64,000 nt of DNA from Crossaster papposus (taxonomy: Eukaryota; Echinodermata; Asteroidea; Velatida; Solasteridae). The notes under the pieces were generated by a model that saw nothing but the letters and a program-made list of their open reading frames with translations, did not search any database and was not told where the DNA came from. Both the position numbers and the translations under genes were made by a program. The stretch lies in contig JBAIAA010000410.1 of the NCBI GenBank assembly GCA_037893245.1, forward strand, positions 434,001 to 498,000, read 5' to 3'. Shown piece by piece: positions 1 through 13,100 of the stretch; within the stretch, counting starts at the first letter, position 1; the number at the start of each line of letters is the position of its first letter.

Positions 1-787
1 GTTTCAGCGTGAGGAACTGGTTCTTCCACTCTTTCCTCTAGTAGCCCACACCTCGTGTTACCCCATCCCAACCTCATACTATGAAGAGATCAGATTGTCT
101 TGTTTCAGTGTGAGAGACCGGTTCTTCCACTCTTTCCTCTAGTAGCCTAAACCTCGTGTTACCCCATCCCAACCTCATACTGTGAAGAGATCACATTGTC
201 TTGTTTCAGTGTGAGAGACTGGTTCTTCCACTCTTTCCTCTAGTAGCCCACACCTCGTGTTACCCCATCCCAACCTCATACTGTGAAGAGATCAGATTGT
301 CTTGTTTCAGCGTGAGGAACTGGTTCTTCCACTCTTTCCTCTAGTAGCCCACACCTCGTGTTACCCCATCCCAACCTCATACTATGAAGAGATCAGATTG
401 TCTTGTTTCAGTGTGAGAGACTGGTTCTTCCAATCTTTCCTCTAGTAGCCTAAACCTCGTGTTACCCCATCCCAACCTCGTACTGTGAAGAGATCACATT
501 GTCTTGTTTCAGTGTGAGAGACTGGTTCTTCCACTCTTTCCTCTAGTAGCCCACACCTCGTGTTACCCCATCCCAACCTCATACTATGAAGAGATAAGAT
601 TGTCTTGTTTCAGTGTGAGGGACTGGTTCTTCTACACTTTCCTCTAGTAGCCCACACCTCGTGTTACCCATCCAAACCTCATACTGTGAAGACATCAGAT
701 TGTCTTGTTTCAGTGTGAGGGACTGGTTCTTCCACTCTTTCCTCTAGTAGCCCACACCTCGTGTTACCCCATCCCAACCTCATACTG
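1..787. repeat. 101-bp minisatellite, eight units
   Basis: Eight head-to-tail units of 101 bp (one of 100 bp) start at 1, 102, 203, 304, 405, 506, 607 and 707, and the last is cut short at about 787. Units differ by scattered substitutions (for example ACTATGAAG versus ACTGTGAAG). Each unit carries TCTAGTAG stops, so it is not coding, and a pyrimidine-rich TTGTCTTGTTTCAG stretch that resembles a 3' splice site. It lies in the BAG6 intron upstream of the first visible exon. The array may continue to the left of the window. Confidence 0.97.
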
Positions 788-807
788 TTCTAAATTGTTC
801 GAAATTA

Positions 808-994
808 TTCTAAATTGGGCACAATCACCGTAGCTTCACCAGTCAGTCATCATTTACCAGTGAATTGACGAGTCTCATTTCTCTACCTGCATTTATCTCA
901 ACGGTTCCCACATGGACGCTATTCTAACTTGGGCGCAGTCAGTGGTTGTGTACCAGTAAAATGACGAGTCTGGTTTTTCTCTTCCCATATTCAG
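808..994 (+). repeat. Decayed tandem copies of the first visible BAG6 exon boundary
   Basis: The intron end plus exon start of the exon at 995 is present in older copies directly upstream. At 899-940 the exon start (CAACGGTTCCCACATGGACG) recurs, followed by a diverged TTGGGCGCAGTCAGT. At 808-850 there is a copy of the next part (TTGGGC...CCAGTCAGT). The intronic CCAGTnnAnTGACGAGTCT stretch repeats at 857 and 953, a period of about 96 bp. The copy at 899 has lost the AG acceptor present at 993-994, so only the last copy looks usable. Confidence 0.75.
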
Positions 995-1132
995 CCCAAC
1001 GGTTCCCACATGGACGTTCACATCAACTTGGGCCCCATCAACGTAGCCCCGCCAGTCAGTGCCTCCCAGCAGCGCGTCAACCAGATCCAGAACCTACTGC
1101 GACAGGTCAACGCCGTACTGGATAGGTTGGAG
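995..1132 (+). CDS. BAG6: BAG6 exon 1 of window
   Basis: Acceptor CCATATTCAG at 985-994, donor GTGAGT at 1133; phase 0 at both ends, 46 codons. It encodes [14 protein letters not shown] followed by a predicted helix rich in Q, N and L ([15 protein letters not shown]). The DVHIN motif is the recognisable BAG6 anchor. The ATG at 1010 is internal, not a start, because the frame is open back to the acceptor. Confidence 0.9.
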
Positions 1133-4100
1133 GTGAGTAACAGGGGGGAGGGGGGTGGGTGTATTTTGATATTTGTGACCCGCTCTGCAAAAATGAGTCT
1201 GATGTCGGAAAATACATTATTACGTAAAGGGCCGTTTATTGTCTCGGAGGTTATTTTTTTTTCAACAAATAATATTTCTGTTTTAAGGCATTTTGGTTTC
1301 TTCGACACCTATATTTTCAGATCTGATCGATTGAAAAGACTGTTTTGATCACTAAATTAAATTTAATACAGGTTTTGTCATTCTCTTACCATAGCATCTG
1401 ATGAAGCACTACAATTGTAAATCTTCATTATTTTTTCAAAGACATTTTAAATATAACTGAGAAAAAGCAAATTTCCCAAAATTGTAAAAGACCGATGCAT
1501 TACACTACAGAGTTGTGCCATATATCAAATGAAAGCTTATTTCCTGCTTTTTCTGACCAACTGTAAAATTGAAAAAAACTTTTTTAACACATCAGACTCA
1601 TTTTTGCAGAGTGGGTCACATTTGGTGTTGGGATTGCCCTATAATGCAAGGTGCTACATGTATTTGTAGAGACAAGAAAAATAGTTAATGGACCAATTTT
1701 GTTTTCCCAAATTTGTATTAGATTTACAGTAGAACACCGCTATACCGCACATTTGCCTATACTTTTTAGGATGACTTCTTAACTTTAAACACAAAAATCA
1801 TAATTTACAAAGTTTAAGAGTGCCCATCAAAAATGTTCAAAGATTGTTTAATACTAACATCATAAACTTAATTTATACTCAGAACCCAACACAGCAGCAA
1901 ACCGCTCAGACTGACAGGGCTGCCCCGACCCCTAGAGGGAGCACCCCTGCCAGCAGTTCTGCATCGACCAATGGCAGCCCTCCAACCACCACCAGCCCCA
2001 CCACTCAGTCCAATCAGCAGCCTGCTGCCTCCACGGGGGATGCCACCCCTGCGCCCGAAGCTGGCACTGATAATCGGGCCAGAGATAATCAGGGGGGAAG
2101 AAGCAATACTGTGCATGTGACGTAAGCAAATTTCTTCTTTTTCATCAACTGCCACTTTTGCAAACATCACAAAAACTAAAACTACCAAATTATTAAGAAA
2201 TACTTGACTTGACTTGACCGTAAACGAATAATAGTTTCAAGAATAAAATTACGGCGCCTGGGGTGCGTTCCACTTACGCGAACTGTTTGCGCGAACGTTC
2301 GCCTACGTTTTGAGTTGGCGTTAGTTAAAGTGGAACGATATTTTAAAAACTACATTTTTAAAATGGCGGCGCCCAGTGACAGTGACTTCGTTTGGTTGGC
2401 CTCTTTTTGTCCAACTTGTTATTTTTCTTTAAAAGATCCCTGTGACTGCTTAAAACAACCCACCGTTTATAACGACAAGTATGAAACGTAAATCAAAACC
2501 GTGAAAAGAACACTGCCGGCTGCTAACTTCTCCGCCATCTTTAAAATACGTCACTGGCCAACAGCGAAAAGCTCGAAATGTCGTTCGCCGTTTTAGCTAA
2601 TGTTTGCCAACATAATTGGCGCACATTGCGTTGGCAACGTTCGTTTGAGTGGAATGCACCCCAGGTGTGCTGCCATTTTAGTGTCGCCTAAACAATCACC
2701 TGCTCTAGCTAAACAGTATTCACTCTGATGTCCTGGTCTAATTTTTAGCCATCCCAGAGGCACCGTGATGGCAGACATTCTGACCGAGATGACCCGCGTC
2801 TCCAACCGGCTCCAGCCATTCCTGGACCAGTATCGCGAACTGCTGAGCGGGGATCAAGTCTTTGAAGGAGATGTAAGCAAAAAATAGGTTATAAAATGTT
2901 GGTAGCTGCATTTATATAATACAATACAAAGTGCAGCCAAAAACCATTAACCAGTTCGCGCCGGATGACGAATATAAACGCAAAGTTTTCCCCAGATTCG
3001 AAACGGATGACGCATAAACACGCCACGAGCAAGGCCTGTGCTTCCCGGTACTGGCGGCCTGAACCTGCTTCACTTATAAAATTGGCCATAGTTTTATTCT
3101 GTAGCGATATAGATAAGATATTTTCATATTTAATTTTAGAGTAACTCTTTCTGCTTCTTTTGGTGACATTGTTTACTGGATTAGTTGTTATGCATGACTG
3201 CACAGGATACAATTAATGGGGTCGGGTAAAATCTGAGTTGCGCCAACTGGGGCCAATTTTATAGAGCCGCTAAGCAAACAAATTTGCTTAGCACAAAAAC
3301 GTCTTGCTCATTAAAAACAGGTTACCAGCCAAAATTGTACGTGTTTTTCATGCTAAGCAAAAAAACAGCTTATCAATCCAGAACAATAAAGATCAGGTGA
3401 AAATTTGGTCTGTAACCTTGTTTTTGACAAGGACAAATTACCATGTTAAGCAAATTTTTGTGCTTAGCAGCTCTATGAAATTGGCCCCAGGTCAGGGCTG
3501 GATAAGGACGAGACAATTGAAAAGAACACAACCATTGTCTTAATTGCCCCTTTAATTTAATTTAAATGTTTTAAATAAACACAAAGTTTAAAAGCTACAA
3601 ATTTTTGTTGTACACAAATAAACCACAACATAAACTTACTAGATAAATTTGCATAAATTTCAAAGTGAACAAAGAAAATTGGAAAGGCTGGACTCGAACC
3701 TGCGACCTCCGGAATACCGATTTGGTATTCCGGAGGTCGCAAGTTTACCTCGCTTTGATTTTTTTGTGTGTGTTTCTTTGTTAGACAATAGTTGTGTAAC
3801 TTGTGTTCTTTTAACCAGTTCGCGCCGGATGACGAATATAAACGCAAAGTTTTCCCCAAATTCAAAATGGATGACGCATAAACACGCCACGAGCAAGGCC
3901 AGAAATGTCTGTCAGCAGCGAGCAAGGCCGGAAATGCGTGGGTGTGCTTCCCGGTACTATCGGCCTGAACCTGCTTCGGATCCCGCACGTCGGCTCGGTG
4001 ATGTTAAAATAATCCCGGCGCGAACTGGTTAAATTCTCTTTTCTTATCCAGCACTGATTCTGGCATGGAATTGTCCATGACTACCCCTATTCATTGTCTC

Positions 4101-7100
4101 TTTGTTTTTTGCAATCCCTTGCCCAGTCTGATCGGCATCCAGCCCATCGTCTTCAGACCCTAGTCAACCAGGCTCTTCATTTCATCAGTCACATCTACCA
4201 TGCCGTCTCTGACTGCATGATGGACCTCCATACCGCCCCTCCCCGCGTACTCCGAGCTCCGGCGGGCATGATGGTGGCCCCCATACGTGCCCCCGGCCCA
4301 ATGCCTGTACAAGTAAGTCATATGTGACCTGTCATCACAAAATGAGCGTAAAGTCGCACGGAGTGATTTCCCAGTACGGCCACTCAAAGTCAAAATTTGA
4401 AGGGGTGGTCGATTTTGAGATTATATGGTTTTTTTAAAGACTAAATCCCCAACAATCAATTCCCAATTTTCCAGGACGATCAGATAAAAACAAAATTAGT
4501 TTTTGAGACAATTTTGACTATGCCTTTCTATGCCTTTCACACAATTTCTCGCAAGAAATGCCCGTTTTCTCATAATCTCTGTATTAAGACTCCAGACTAA
4601 AAAATAAAAATAAAAAATATATTGAGTATCAAACCTCCAAGTGTTATATACCATTGGAAAGCTCTGTTTCCACAGAATGTAGAAATACCCATATCTCAAT
4701 TTTTGATTTTGCCGACTTTACGCTCATTTTGTGATGACAGGTCACATATTTGGTCTTTTTGTTACTCCGAAGTCCTTTTGCCTAGAAACCATCCTCAATC
4801 CTGCAAGTTCTGCCCTTGAGATGAGTTTCACAAAAAAAATCCAGACATAATTCATACACTTCCTATATATTTTAATGACACAATTTATATATTATAATTA
4901 ACTGGACAGTTAAACAGGGGCCCCTATGAGGACTGGTCATGGAGGATTGACCAGACACTCGGTGCATTTGTCCCCTCATCACCCGGAGGTACGTGGACCT
5001 GTGAAAATACCGGCAGGGCAGGGCCCTTAAAACTGCAAGGGAAACGGCCGGCCTTGCGGGACCCATTTAGACAGGGTGCCGTGTGTTTGGGGGATCCTTC
5101 GTGGCCCGCCTTCCACGGGATTCTCCTGGAAAACTGCCTAGAATCAATCTATCGTTACACTTCTATACAATAGTTCTTTCATTCTTTTGAAACGTTCTCA
5201 TTCTTTTCCTTTGTGATAATTTTTTTATTCTGACTTCAAGTTTTTCTATTCCCCACAGTTCACTTCATTGTTTTTTTTATTACATGTACCACCTATTGTC
5301 TTATATTTGTACACATTCCTGCCGTGAATATGGCCACTGATGCCGGCACGGCGTTAAACCCTAAACTCACTCACTCAATCCTGCAAAGTCCTCCAATTGC
5401 GAATAAGTAAACATTGGATTTATCCTTTATTTTCTTGAATTTGTTAAGTAGAGGGGTAACCATTGCCTCAATCCTCTAAAATCCTCTACTAGTGTTTTCA
5501 AACATGGTGTCTAATTGTGACACGATCAAGCGGAATGAGTCGGATGTCGGCCCCGGTCAAAATAAAATGAGTTTCCATGTAGTTTTAAAGAGGACATCTG
5601 TAACGTTTTAAAAACTGAAAACCCCATGTTGATACAATGTTTTGTTGTCGAGTTATGTAAATTTAATTAAATACCAACGGAGAACACAGTTCTGATTAAA
5701 ACATTTTTGGGATTCCCCGACATCCGACTCATTCCGCTTGATTGTGTCACAATTTAGTAAATTTAGTCAGTCTTGCATTTTATTTGCAATACGGTAACAC
5801 ATCCGTAAATGGGTACATGTCAACAGGTTCCAATTATCTTCAAATGCCTGCTTTTTGTTAAAACAGGTGAATATAGGACCACCACCACAAGCGTCCACAC
5901 AGGCCCAAGACCAGCCTGCTTCCCAGGCATCCCAACCTACTACCACCACCACCGCCGCTGCCTCGGAGCAGTCGGCTACTACGACCACCGGCGGCAGCCA
6001 GGCCTCCACCCGGGCCAGCTCCACCAGCACCACCCAGACCCAGTCCCGGGAGCAGCAGCCTCCTGTGCTCACCAACGCCTCGGTCACTCTGACCAACCAG
6101 CAGACGTTTGTCATCACTCCGCGTTCCGGCGGCGTGCCGGGCTACGTCGCCATGCCGGTCTCTTCGTCGTCGTCGTCAACCGGTCAGAACCCGCCGGCTG
6201 CCGGCGCCCAGCCGTCCACCGGAGGCTCATCGCAGGCGGAGAGTGGGGGACAGGGGAATCGCGGCGGCCAATCAGGGCCCACAACAAGACCGCAAGGTAT
6301 GGACAGCCTGAATGTTACTCCTCCCCTCTTTAGTTGATTAACCCTTGCGACGTGCCACCGAACTTTTTTCCAAAGTCGCTTCGCCGTAAAAAAACCAAAT
6401 TACTATTTCATCCTGTTTTTATGTATTCCTAGTTCAAAGCAAGCCGAATAACATGGTAAGTGCCGCTTGAAACCTGGTTGAACCGGTGACCCAGCCTTTT
6501 GCAAAGCAAAGGCTGCCCCACGATTATTCCTTTACATTGTGTACATAAAGGGTCTTTGAGGTGTGGATTTTACCCCCAGACCTTCCCAAGCAATCAATCA
6601 TGCTATTGTTGCCTTGCCTTATTTAACAACACCAGCTGGTTTCTGGGTGTCTGGCCTTTGGGAAAGGGCTGTGTTGACATATCGCCGGACGGCGATCACA
6701 AAAAATTTGTAAAATAGGGTAATTTTGAAAGTGGGCGAGACACGTGGTTGGAGAACCATCCTTGTGAAATGCACTCATTGTTCTGTCTTGTTCTTTCAGG
6801 ACCCCAGGTTCACATCCACCAGCTAGGCCTGAACCCGGGCAGCATACCGCCGGCAGGACTGCTGCAAGTCATGGCCCAGATGGTGGGACAGCAACAGATG
6901 CAACAGATGGCACAGTTCCCTGCCAATCATGCCGGTGAGTGAGACAACGGCCCAATCTGTGTAGCTATCAGTTAGGGCTGTGCATTGGAGCCGGGTACTC
7001 AAGTACCCGAGTACCCGACCGTTGATGTCAGAAACCGATTCCAGATTATGGAAATTAGCACCCGTAGCCAACTTTTGAGATGATAAAAGCGAAAGATTTT

Positions 7101-10100
7101 GAATGTCGTATATGTGACCCGCTCCATCGTAATCAGGAATAAGTCGCTAAGGCCGTTTTACGCAATCGGCCGTTGAAGTGAACACTTGGGTGAAAATCGT
7201 GACCAAGTCGATTTTCTGAACATTGTATTTTTAGGAAGTGTAGTTATCACAGATTATTGTCATTAATGTCTTGTATGTAAAAACGATCAATAAAGATGAA
7301 AATGAAGAGGTTTTGTGTGCGCTGTTTGTATGATTGGGGTGGATTATTGATATGATATTTCTAGGTGTCATATTTCCAAAATATTTTAAGATATGAAATA
7401 CAAACTAGGGGAGATCGTTGTCAAGGTAGTGACCAAGTAATGTGGAAACTGTTATGACAATCAGACAACAGGAAGTATGCCGATGCTATGGTTGTTTATT
7501 GGAAAGACTGCATTTGCGTTTACTTTTACAACTGTTTATTTCAAAACTGTTTTTTTCGGAATATGGATTTGGCAAATAAATATACACCTGTCATCTTCAT
7601 CAGACCATAACTCGTTAACCTAAACATATACACACTTGTGATGGGTATCATTAGAAAGCTTATGAAATTCCCTTTCTCACCATGTGCATATCTCAAAAAG
7701 TCATTTTGAGACTTATTCCTGATTACGATGGAGCAGGTCACATATATTGGGATTTTCCAAAATGAAACCAGGCTACATAGGAAAACAAAATATATCTCAA
7801 ATTGATGAAGCTTGCGAATTGCAGTTTTCACCTTTAAAGCAAATGCTTCTATCTTGCTGTTTTAACTCACTGATGTGTCAATATTATAGTGCGTACCTCT
7901 ATGAAAAAGTTGAATAGGAACTTAAATTTTTTGGGTTGGTTGTTTATTTAACGGGTACCTGTGTTTTTTGTTATCGGGTACCCGGTAAATGAAGCTATCA
8001 TTCATTATACGAAGCTTCTGCTCACCTTTTTGTTCAACTGTGCAATCTCCCCCTTCAGATTTGTTTTTTTTACGTTTCAGGTCCTACAAACACCTCCTCA
8101 ACCTCTACCACTTCCTCTCCGAGAGCTCAGCAGAACCAGTCCACCTCCTCCCCCCAGAACCCCCAGACCCAGTCCCGCCAGTCTGCCCCGCCGCTGGCCT
8201 TCTTCAACCCCTTGCAGTCGCGCCCGGCCTGGGACCCGCTCCTGCCCTGCAACTCGCGCCACATCGCCAACACCGTGCGCCACATCACCAACATCATGTC
8301 TGTCAACCCCGCTGGAAGGGGAAGGGCGGGGGCCGCTGCCGGCCAGAATGCTGCCACAGGTGCGGCGGCGGGGTCTGCTGAGGAGGCCGCCACTGGTAGA
8401 AATCCAGGGGACGAAACGCAAGCCGAATCGGCTCAGGGTGATGGGATGCCACAGGTTAGAAGTATAACAATATTATTTTTTCGGAGGTAACACTGTACAT
8501 GTACATTATACAGTGCAGTCGAAAGTTAACACTGCAAATGAACAGTTGTGAAAATTGGTTTCCCACTTGTGTGTGAAAAGGTCACGAAACCGTAATAACA
8601 ATTTAGGGTTCAATTTTTTTTTGTGATGCAAGAAAATATTTAGCCAACGTTTTCTAAACCTACACGAATGTTTAACAATGTGTGACCTGGCACCACGAAA
8701 TGAGCGGAAAGTCGCACATGGCCAAAATGATTTATTGGCCGAAACGTCAATTTTTCAAGTGGAAGGTCGGTTTTGGAGTTAACGTTTTTAGATACAAACA
8801 AACCTTCTTTATCATATCCCAACATTTTATAGCTCAATTAAAACTCTAAAGTGTTTTTGTTGGTGGCTGAATTGCACTGAGTGATAGTATAGTTAGCACG
8901 GTTCACGGACTTTAAACTCTGTTTTCTTAAAACAAGGGAGCATGACTTCAGCTATTTCAAAGGAGTATAGCGGCGGCTAGGAATAAGCTACAGCAACACA
9001 CAATACATCATTTGAAAGCTTAGGACTTCTTCTTTCTAGAAATGCAATAATGTCAATTTTGTTATTTTGCGACTTTCCACCCATTTTGTGATGCCAGGTC
9101 ACATATACAATTGCACATTATTTGCTGTGAAGCACAAAGCCAAAGAAAAAGTAATCTTAATTATCGATTAATCTACAAGTTTTTCATTTTTTGTTGTCCA
9201 TTAAAATGTTAGCCATTGGCAGCCGACGGCAGTTTATCTGACATGATAGGGGGCCTCGTCGGTGCCCTGCTGAACCAACAGCAGCAGCCATTTGTACAGA
9301 TTGTCCCCGGTGCCCAGCGAACCACCCAAGGTAGGATTTATTACTCGTAACATTTGACTAGTTGATAATTTGGTTTGAAGTATAACGCAGAAAGGTAATT
9401 AATGGAAGAAAAATAAAAAAAAATAAAAAATAAGATGAAAAGTTTATCTCTAAAAAAAACCTTGTCCTGCCTGATCTTAAAGATAGGGTATGCCATTTGC
9501 AGATCTTCGATACTACCGAATTATTAATAAATATCTTACTTATTTTAAAATAAATAATGACCCTAGACATCTAGCAAAATAATTGCGTTTAGATATCCTG
9601 TAATTGTTACGGAAAATATAATGTTATAATCGAAAAAAATAAAAAAATGCCTGACGATGGTTGAAAAAGAACGCCGTAATTCTTGCTTTTTTGGGGGGCA
9701 TCTATCTATGATTGTAAAACTTTGGACAGGTCAGTTAAACAATATTTACTATATAATACAACCCCCCCAAATCCACCTATTCCTGCAAATTCAAGCAATT
9801 ACAAATGGTGTATCCTACCTTTAACTTCAAGTTGAAACGTACATGTTTGCATTTTTCAATATGGCAGAATGTTTTTTTCTATAAACTCAAAATTGTACCC
9901 ATTTGAAAGTCAAATAAAATGGCAATGAAAAAAAACATTTTCAAACACCACAAAACATGGCACCAACATTTAAGGGCCAAATTCATAAACGGTGATGATC
10001 ACCGGATTATTTTAGTCATGTACAACTAATGTACGGTGGCTAAAACAGAGAAGTACGCGTGTGGATAAACTCCTGTGATCATCGCAATTCAGTAAGAAAA

Positions 10101-13100
10101 TAATCGGCTGTTTATCCAGCCGTGTACAAGTTCCTGCTTAGCTGATGTTTAGTGGTCTAGCCGTACATCATTCTATTCACAGCAGATTACGTAATATGTT
10201 GAATAAAAGGGCATATCTATCTTCAAAAACACGCATATCGCTGTGCTCTGCTGATCAGCTCAGTTGACGCTAGTGGGAAGGTCGCCATGTCGAAAAAACA
10301 CGCTAATAATTTTACTAATGACCAGAAAATGGGTCTCATTGCGTGTGTAAAAGATGGGAAAAAGTTCTTCCTGTGCTATTTCAATGATACGCAGCAGATC
10401 CATGGCCATACGTCTGTCCCACAAGCAAAATGGTAACTTGTAGCCGAGATAAACAAGCCCCTTGGGTCGTTTAACATTTCCCTTGTTACTAAAGACGCAT
10501 GTCACGTTACTAACCATGTACGTTTGGTAAACAGCAGCTGATCTAAGCACTCTTTATGAATTCGGGCCTAGATTTGTACGTATGATCATCAACTGTTTAT
10601 ACACAGTTTAGCCTAGTTAATTGTGATCAAGGAAAAATTGCCGTTTATGAATTTGGCCCTAAATGTTTTGGTTCTGTTTTCACAGCGCAAGCAGCACAGC
10701 AACAACCTCGTCAACCGGCAGGGACCCCAGGCTCCGCACCTGGTGCTCCGCCTACCGGCAGCGCGGCGCCAAACGGTGGCAGCGGCGGCGGCAGCCGCGA
10801 GTCGTTAACAGACCACATGCTGGTGAGCATGATGATGAGGATGTCGCAGGAGATGGGGGCGGTGGGTGGTGCCCAGCAGCGCAGCAACCAGACCCTGAGG
10901 CAGTTCCTGGCCGGCATGGGAATGAACCTGGAGCCCGGAGAAGGTATTGGCAGACGGGCTTGGGTTGTAAATCTGTAGTCCAAGGCAACCGCACGTCAAA
11001 TTAATCGACTGCAAGGGAAACGGCCGGCCTTGCGGGACCCATTTAGACAGGGTGCCATGTGTTTGGGGGATCCTCTGTGGCCCGCCTCCCACGGGATTCT
11101 CCTCGAAAACTGCCTAGAATCAGTCTATCGTTATACTTCTATACAAACGTTCTCATTCTTTTCCTGTGTGATAATTGTTCCTTCTGACTCAACATTTTTG
11201 TATTCTCCACAGTTCACTTGATTGTTTTTTATTACTAACTATTGTCTTATATTTGTACGCATTCCCGCCGTGAATATGGCCACTGATGCCGGCACGGCGT
11301 TATACCTAAAACTCACTCACTCACTCGATTGAGCACTACAAAAGGGTCATTCCGTGTCAATTCACCCACCTTCCATTATACCAAACGAAGGAAAATCCAA
11401 CTTGATACTTCCAACGGTTTTGCTGTTACAGCCTTTCAAAGTGTGGGCGTGTCACACCCTGAACATTGCTCTTTCGTTTTGGTAGCTATCTTTGAATTTT
11501 CACGGTGATTAGACCCTCAGTGGAGGTATGGTGGGGGCCTAGACATGGTACCAAGACAACAAATTGAGGTACTTGTTAACCTGGAACCATGTTTTGGCCC
11601 CACTAAACCTCCACCAAGTGTCGGTTCACCGTGAAATATTTCTTGATGTACAGTCGAGTTCCTACATATTTAAAAAAAAAAAATTAAAGGAAGGATACAC
11701 CATTTTTTACTACCAAATTATTAAGGAATATCCGACTTATTTGAAAGTAAATAATGATTCTAGGTATCCAGCAAAATGATTGGGCTAGATATCCTGTAAT
11801 TGAATTGAATTGTATATAAAACATCAACTGCCCGACGCCAGATGGCGATCGTGAAAAAAAACAAGAACAACTACCAGACGCCGTTAAAAACAAAAGCCGA
11901 TTTTTTTCAGGCGTCCATGATTGTAAAACTTCGGACAGGTCAGCTAAACGATATTTACTATAAAATACAACCTCCCAAATCCACCCATTCCTGGCAATTC
12001 AAGCAATTACCAATGGTGTATCCTACCCTTATAAAATTGTAAATTTGTAAATATAATGGACCCCTCAAAAAAAAAAAAAACAATGGTTGAACGGCACAGA
12101 CAATTTGGGAGTTCATAACTTCAGAATTTAAAGAGTACATTTGAATATAAAGTAAATCGAAGAGACTTATCTGCAAAGTAATGCAATCAAAGTTCCCTCC
12201 AGATAATGGGTTGCCGCGACCCACGCCGCTGAGCAGCAGGAATGACCAAAGCCCAACCTCCTGCAACACTCTTTTTATACATAGTCTCTGCTTTGCTCTG
12301 CTTGTACAGGTATTACAAGAAAAACATTCTTACCATTGCACTCGCAAACATTCATCATTTGTATTTTTATCCATGCACCAGGCTTCATGGGCGAGGTGCT
12401 CGACCTAGTGACCCAGGAGCTGGGCATTGCGGACTTTGCCGCTATGTTCCTGGGCCAGCCCGCCCCGCTAGACCGACTCCGCCCAAGTATGGAGCAGTTT
12501 GTCAACGAGCGCATCATGGCGGGCCAGCCCATAACCGACGACAACATCCAGGTAAGTCCAGTGGATTTTCTAAACACTGACGACCAATTATGACCGGCTC
12601 TACAAAAAGGTGTATAAAGTCGCAAAATAAGAAATTGAGTTATATACATGGTAAGAAAGCTCACAACGTAAGCTTTCATTTGGTATATAATATAGCACCA
12701 TAGCCCATCTCAGTTTGGAGACATGATGTGTTTACATATTGATTACTTCCTTGGAGTTCAAATTATAGAACTGAGAAAACAGGTTTTCAAATAGCCGGCT
12801 CTGTTCTACTACAACAGAACGATGCACACGAAATGGTATTTTTTCCACTTTATTCATCAAAATCAAATTTCTGTGAATGAAACCTGTAAATATAGGTATT
12901 AAAGATGTCATTCATGACAAAAAATGAAAATCACATTTTGATGAAATGTTCACCCTTTCAACGTTGAGCGGGTCATTACATGATAGTGCACAGCGCGACT
13001 TAATACACCTTTTTGTCACAATTGTGGAACTTATTCCCGCGGATCCAGTTAGTTAAAAACAAAATGTTCGGTGGATGTTCTGTTTCCGAGTTTTATCCCG

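Noticed and set aside
1..787. CRISPR-like reading of the regular repeats
   Set aside because: Head-to-tail 101-bp minisatellite with no unique spacers, in an animal intron.
1820..2125. ATG-initiated ORF overlapping BAG6 exon 2
   Set aside because: Its first 21 codons lie in AT-rich intron before the acceptor at 1882; only the exon part is coding.
5767..6117. Minus-strand ORF rich in Val/Trp/Ala
   Set aside because: Antisense shadow of BAG6 exon 5.
5809..6333. Longer alternative-frame ORF over BAG6 exon 5
   Set aside because: GC-rich exon leaves other frames open; phase agreement with exons 4 and 6 and the VNIG start fix the real frame.
7961..8467. 168-codon ORF over BAG6 exon 7 in another frame
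   Set aside because: Proline-rich out-of-frame reading that crosses the acceptor; does not join to either neighbour exon.
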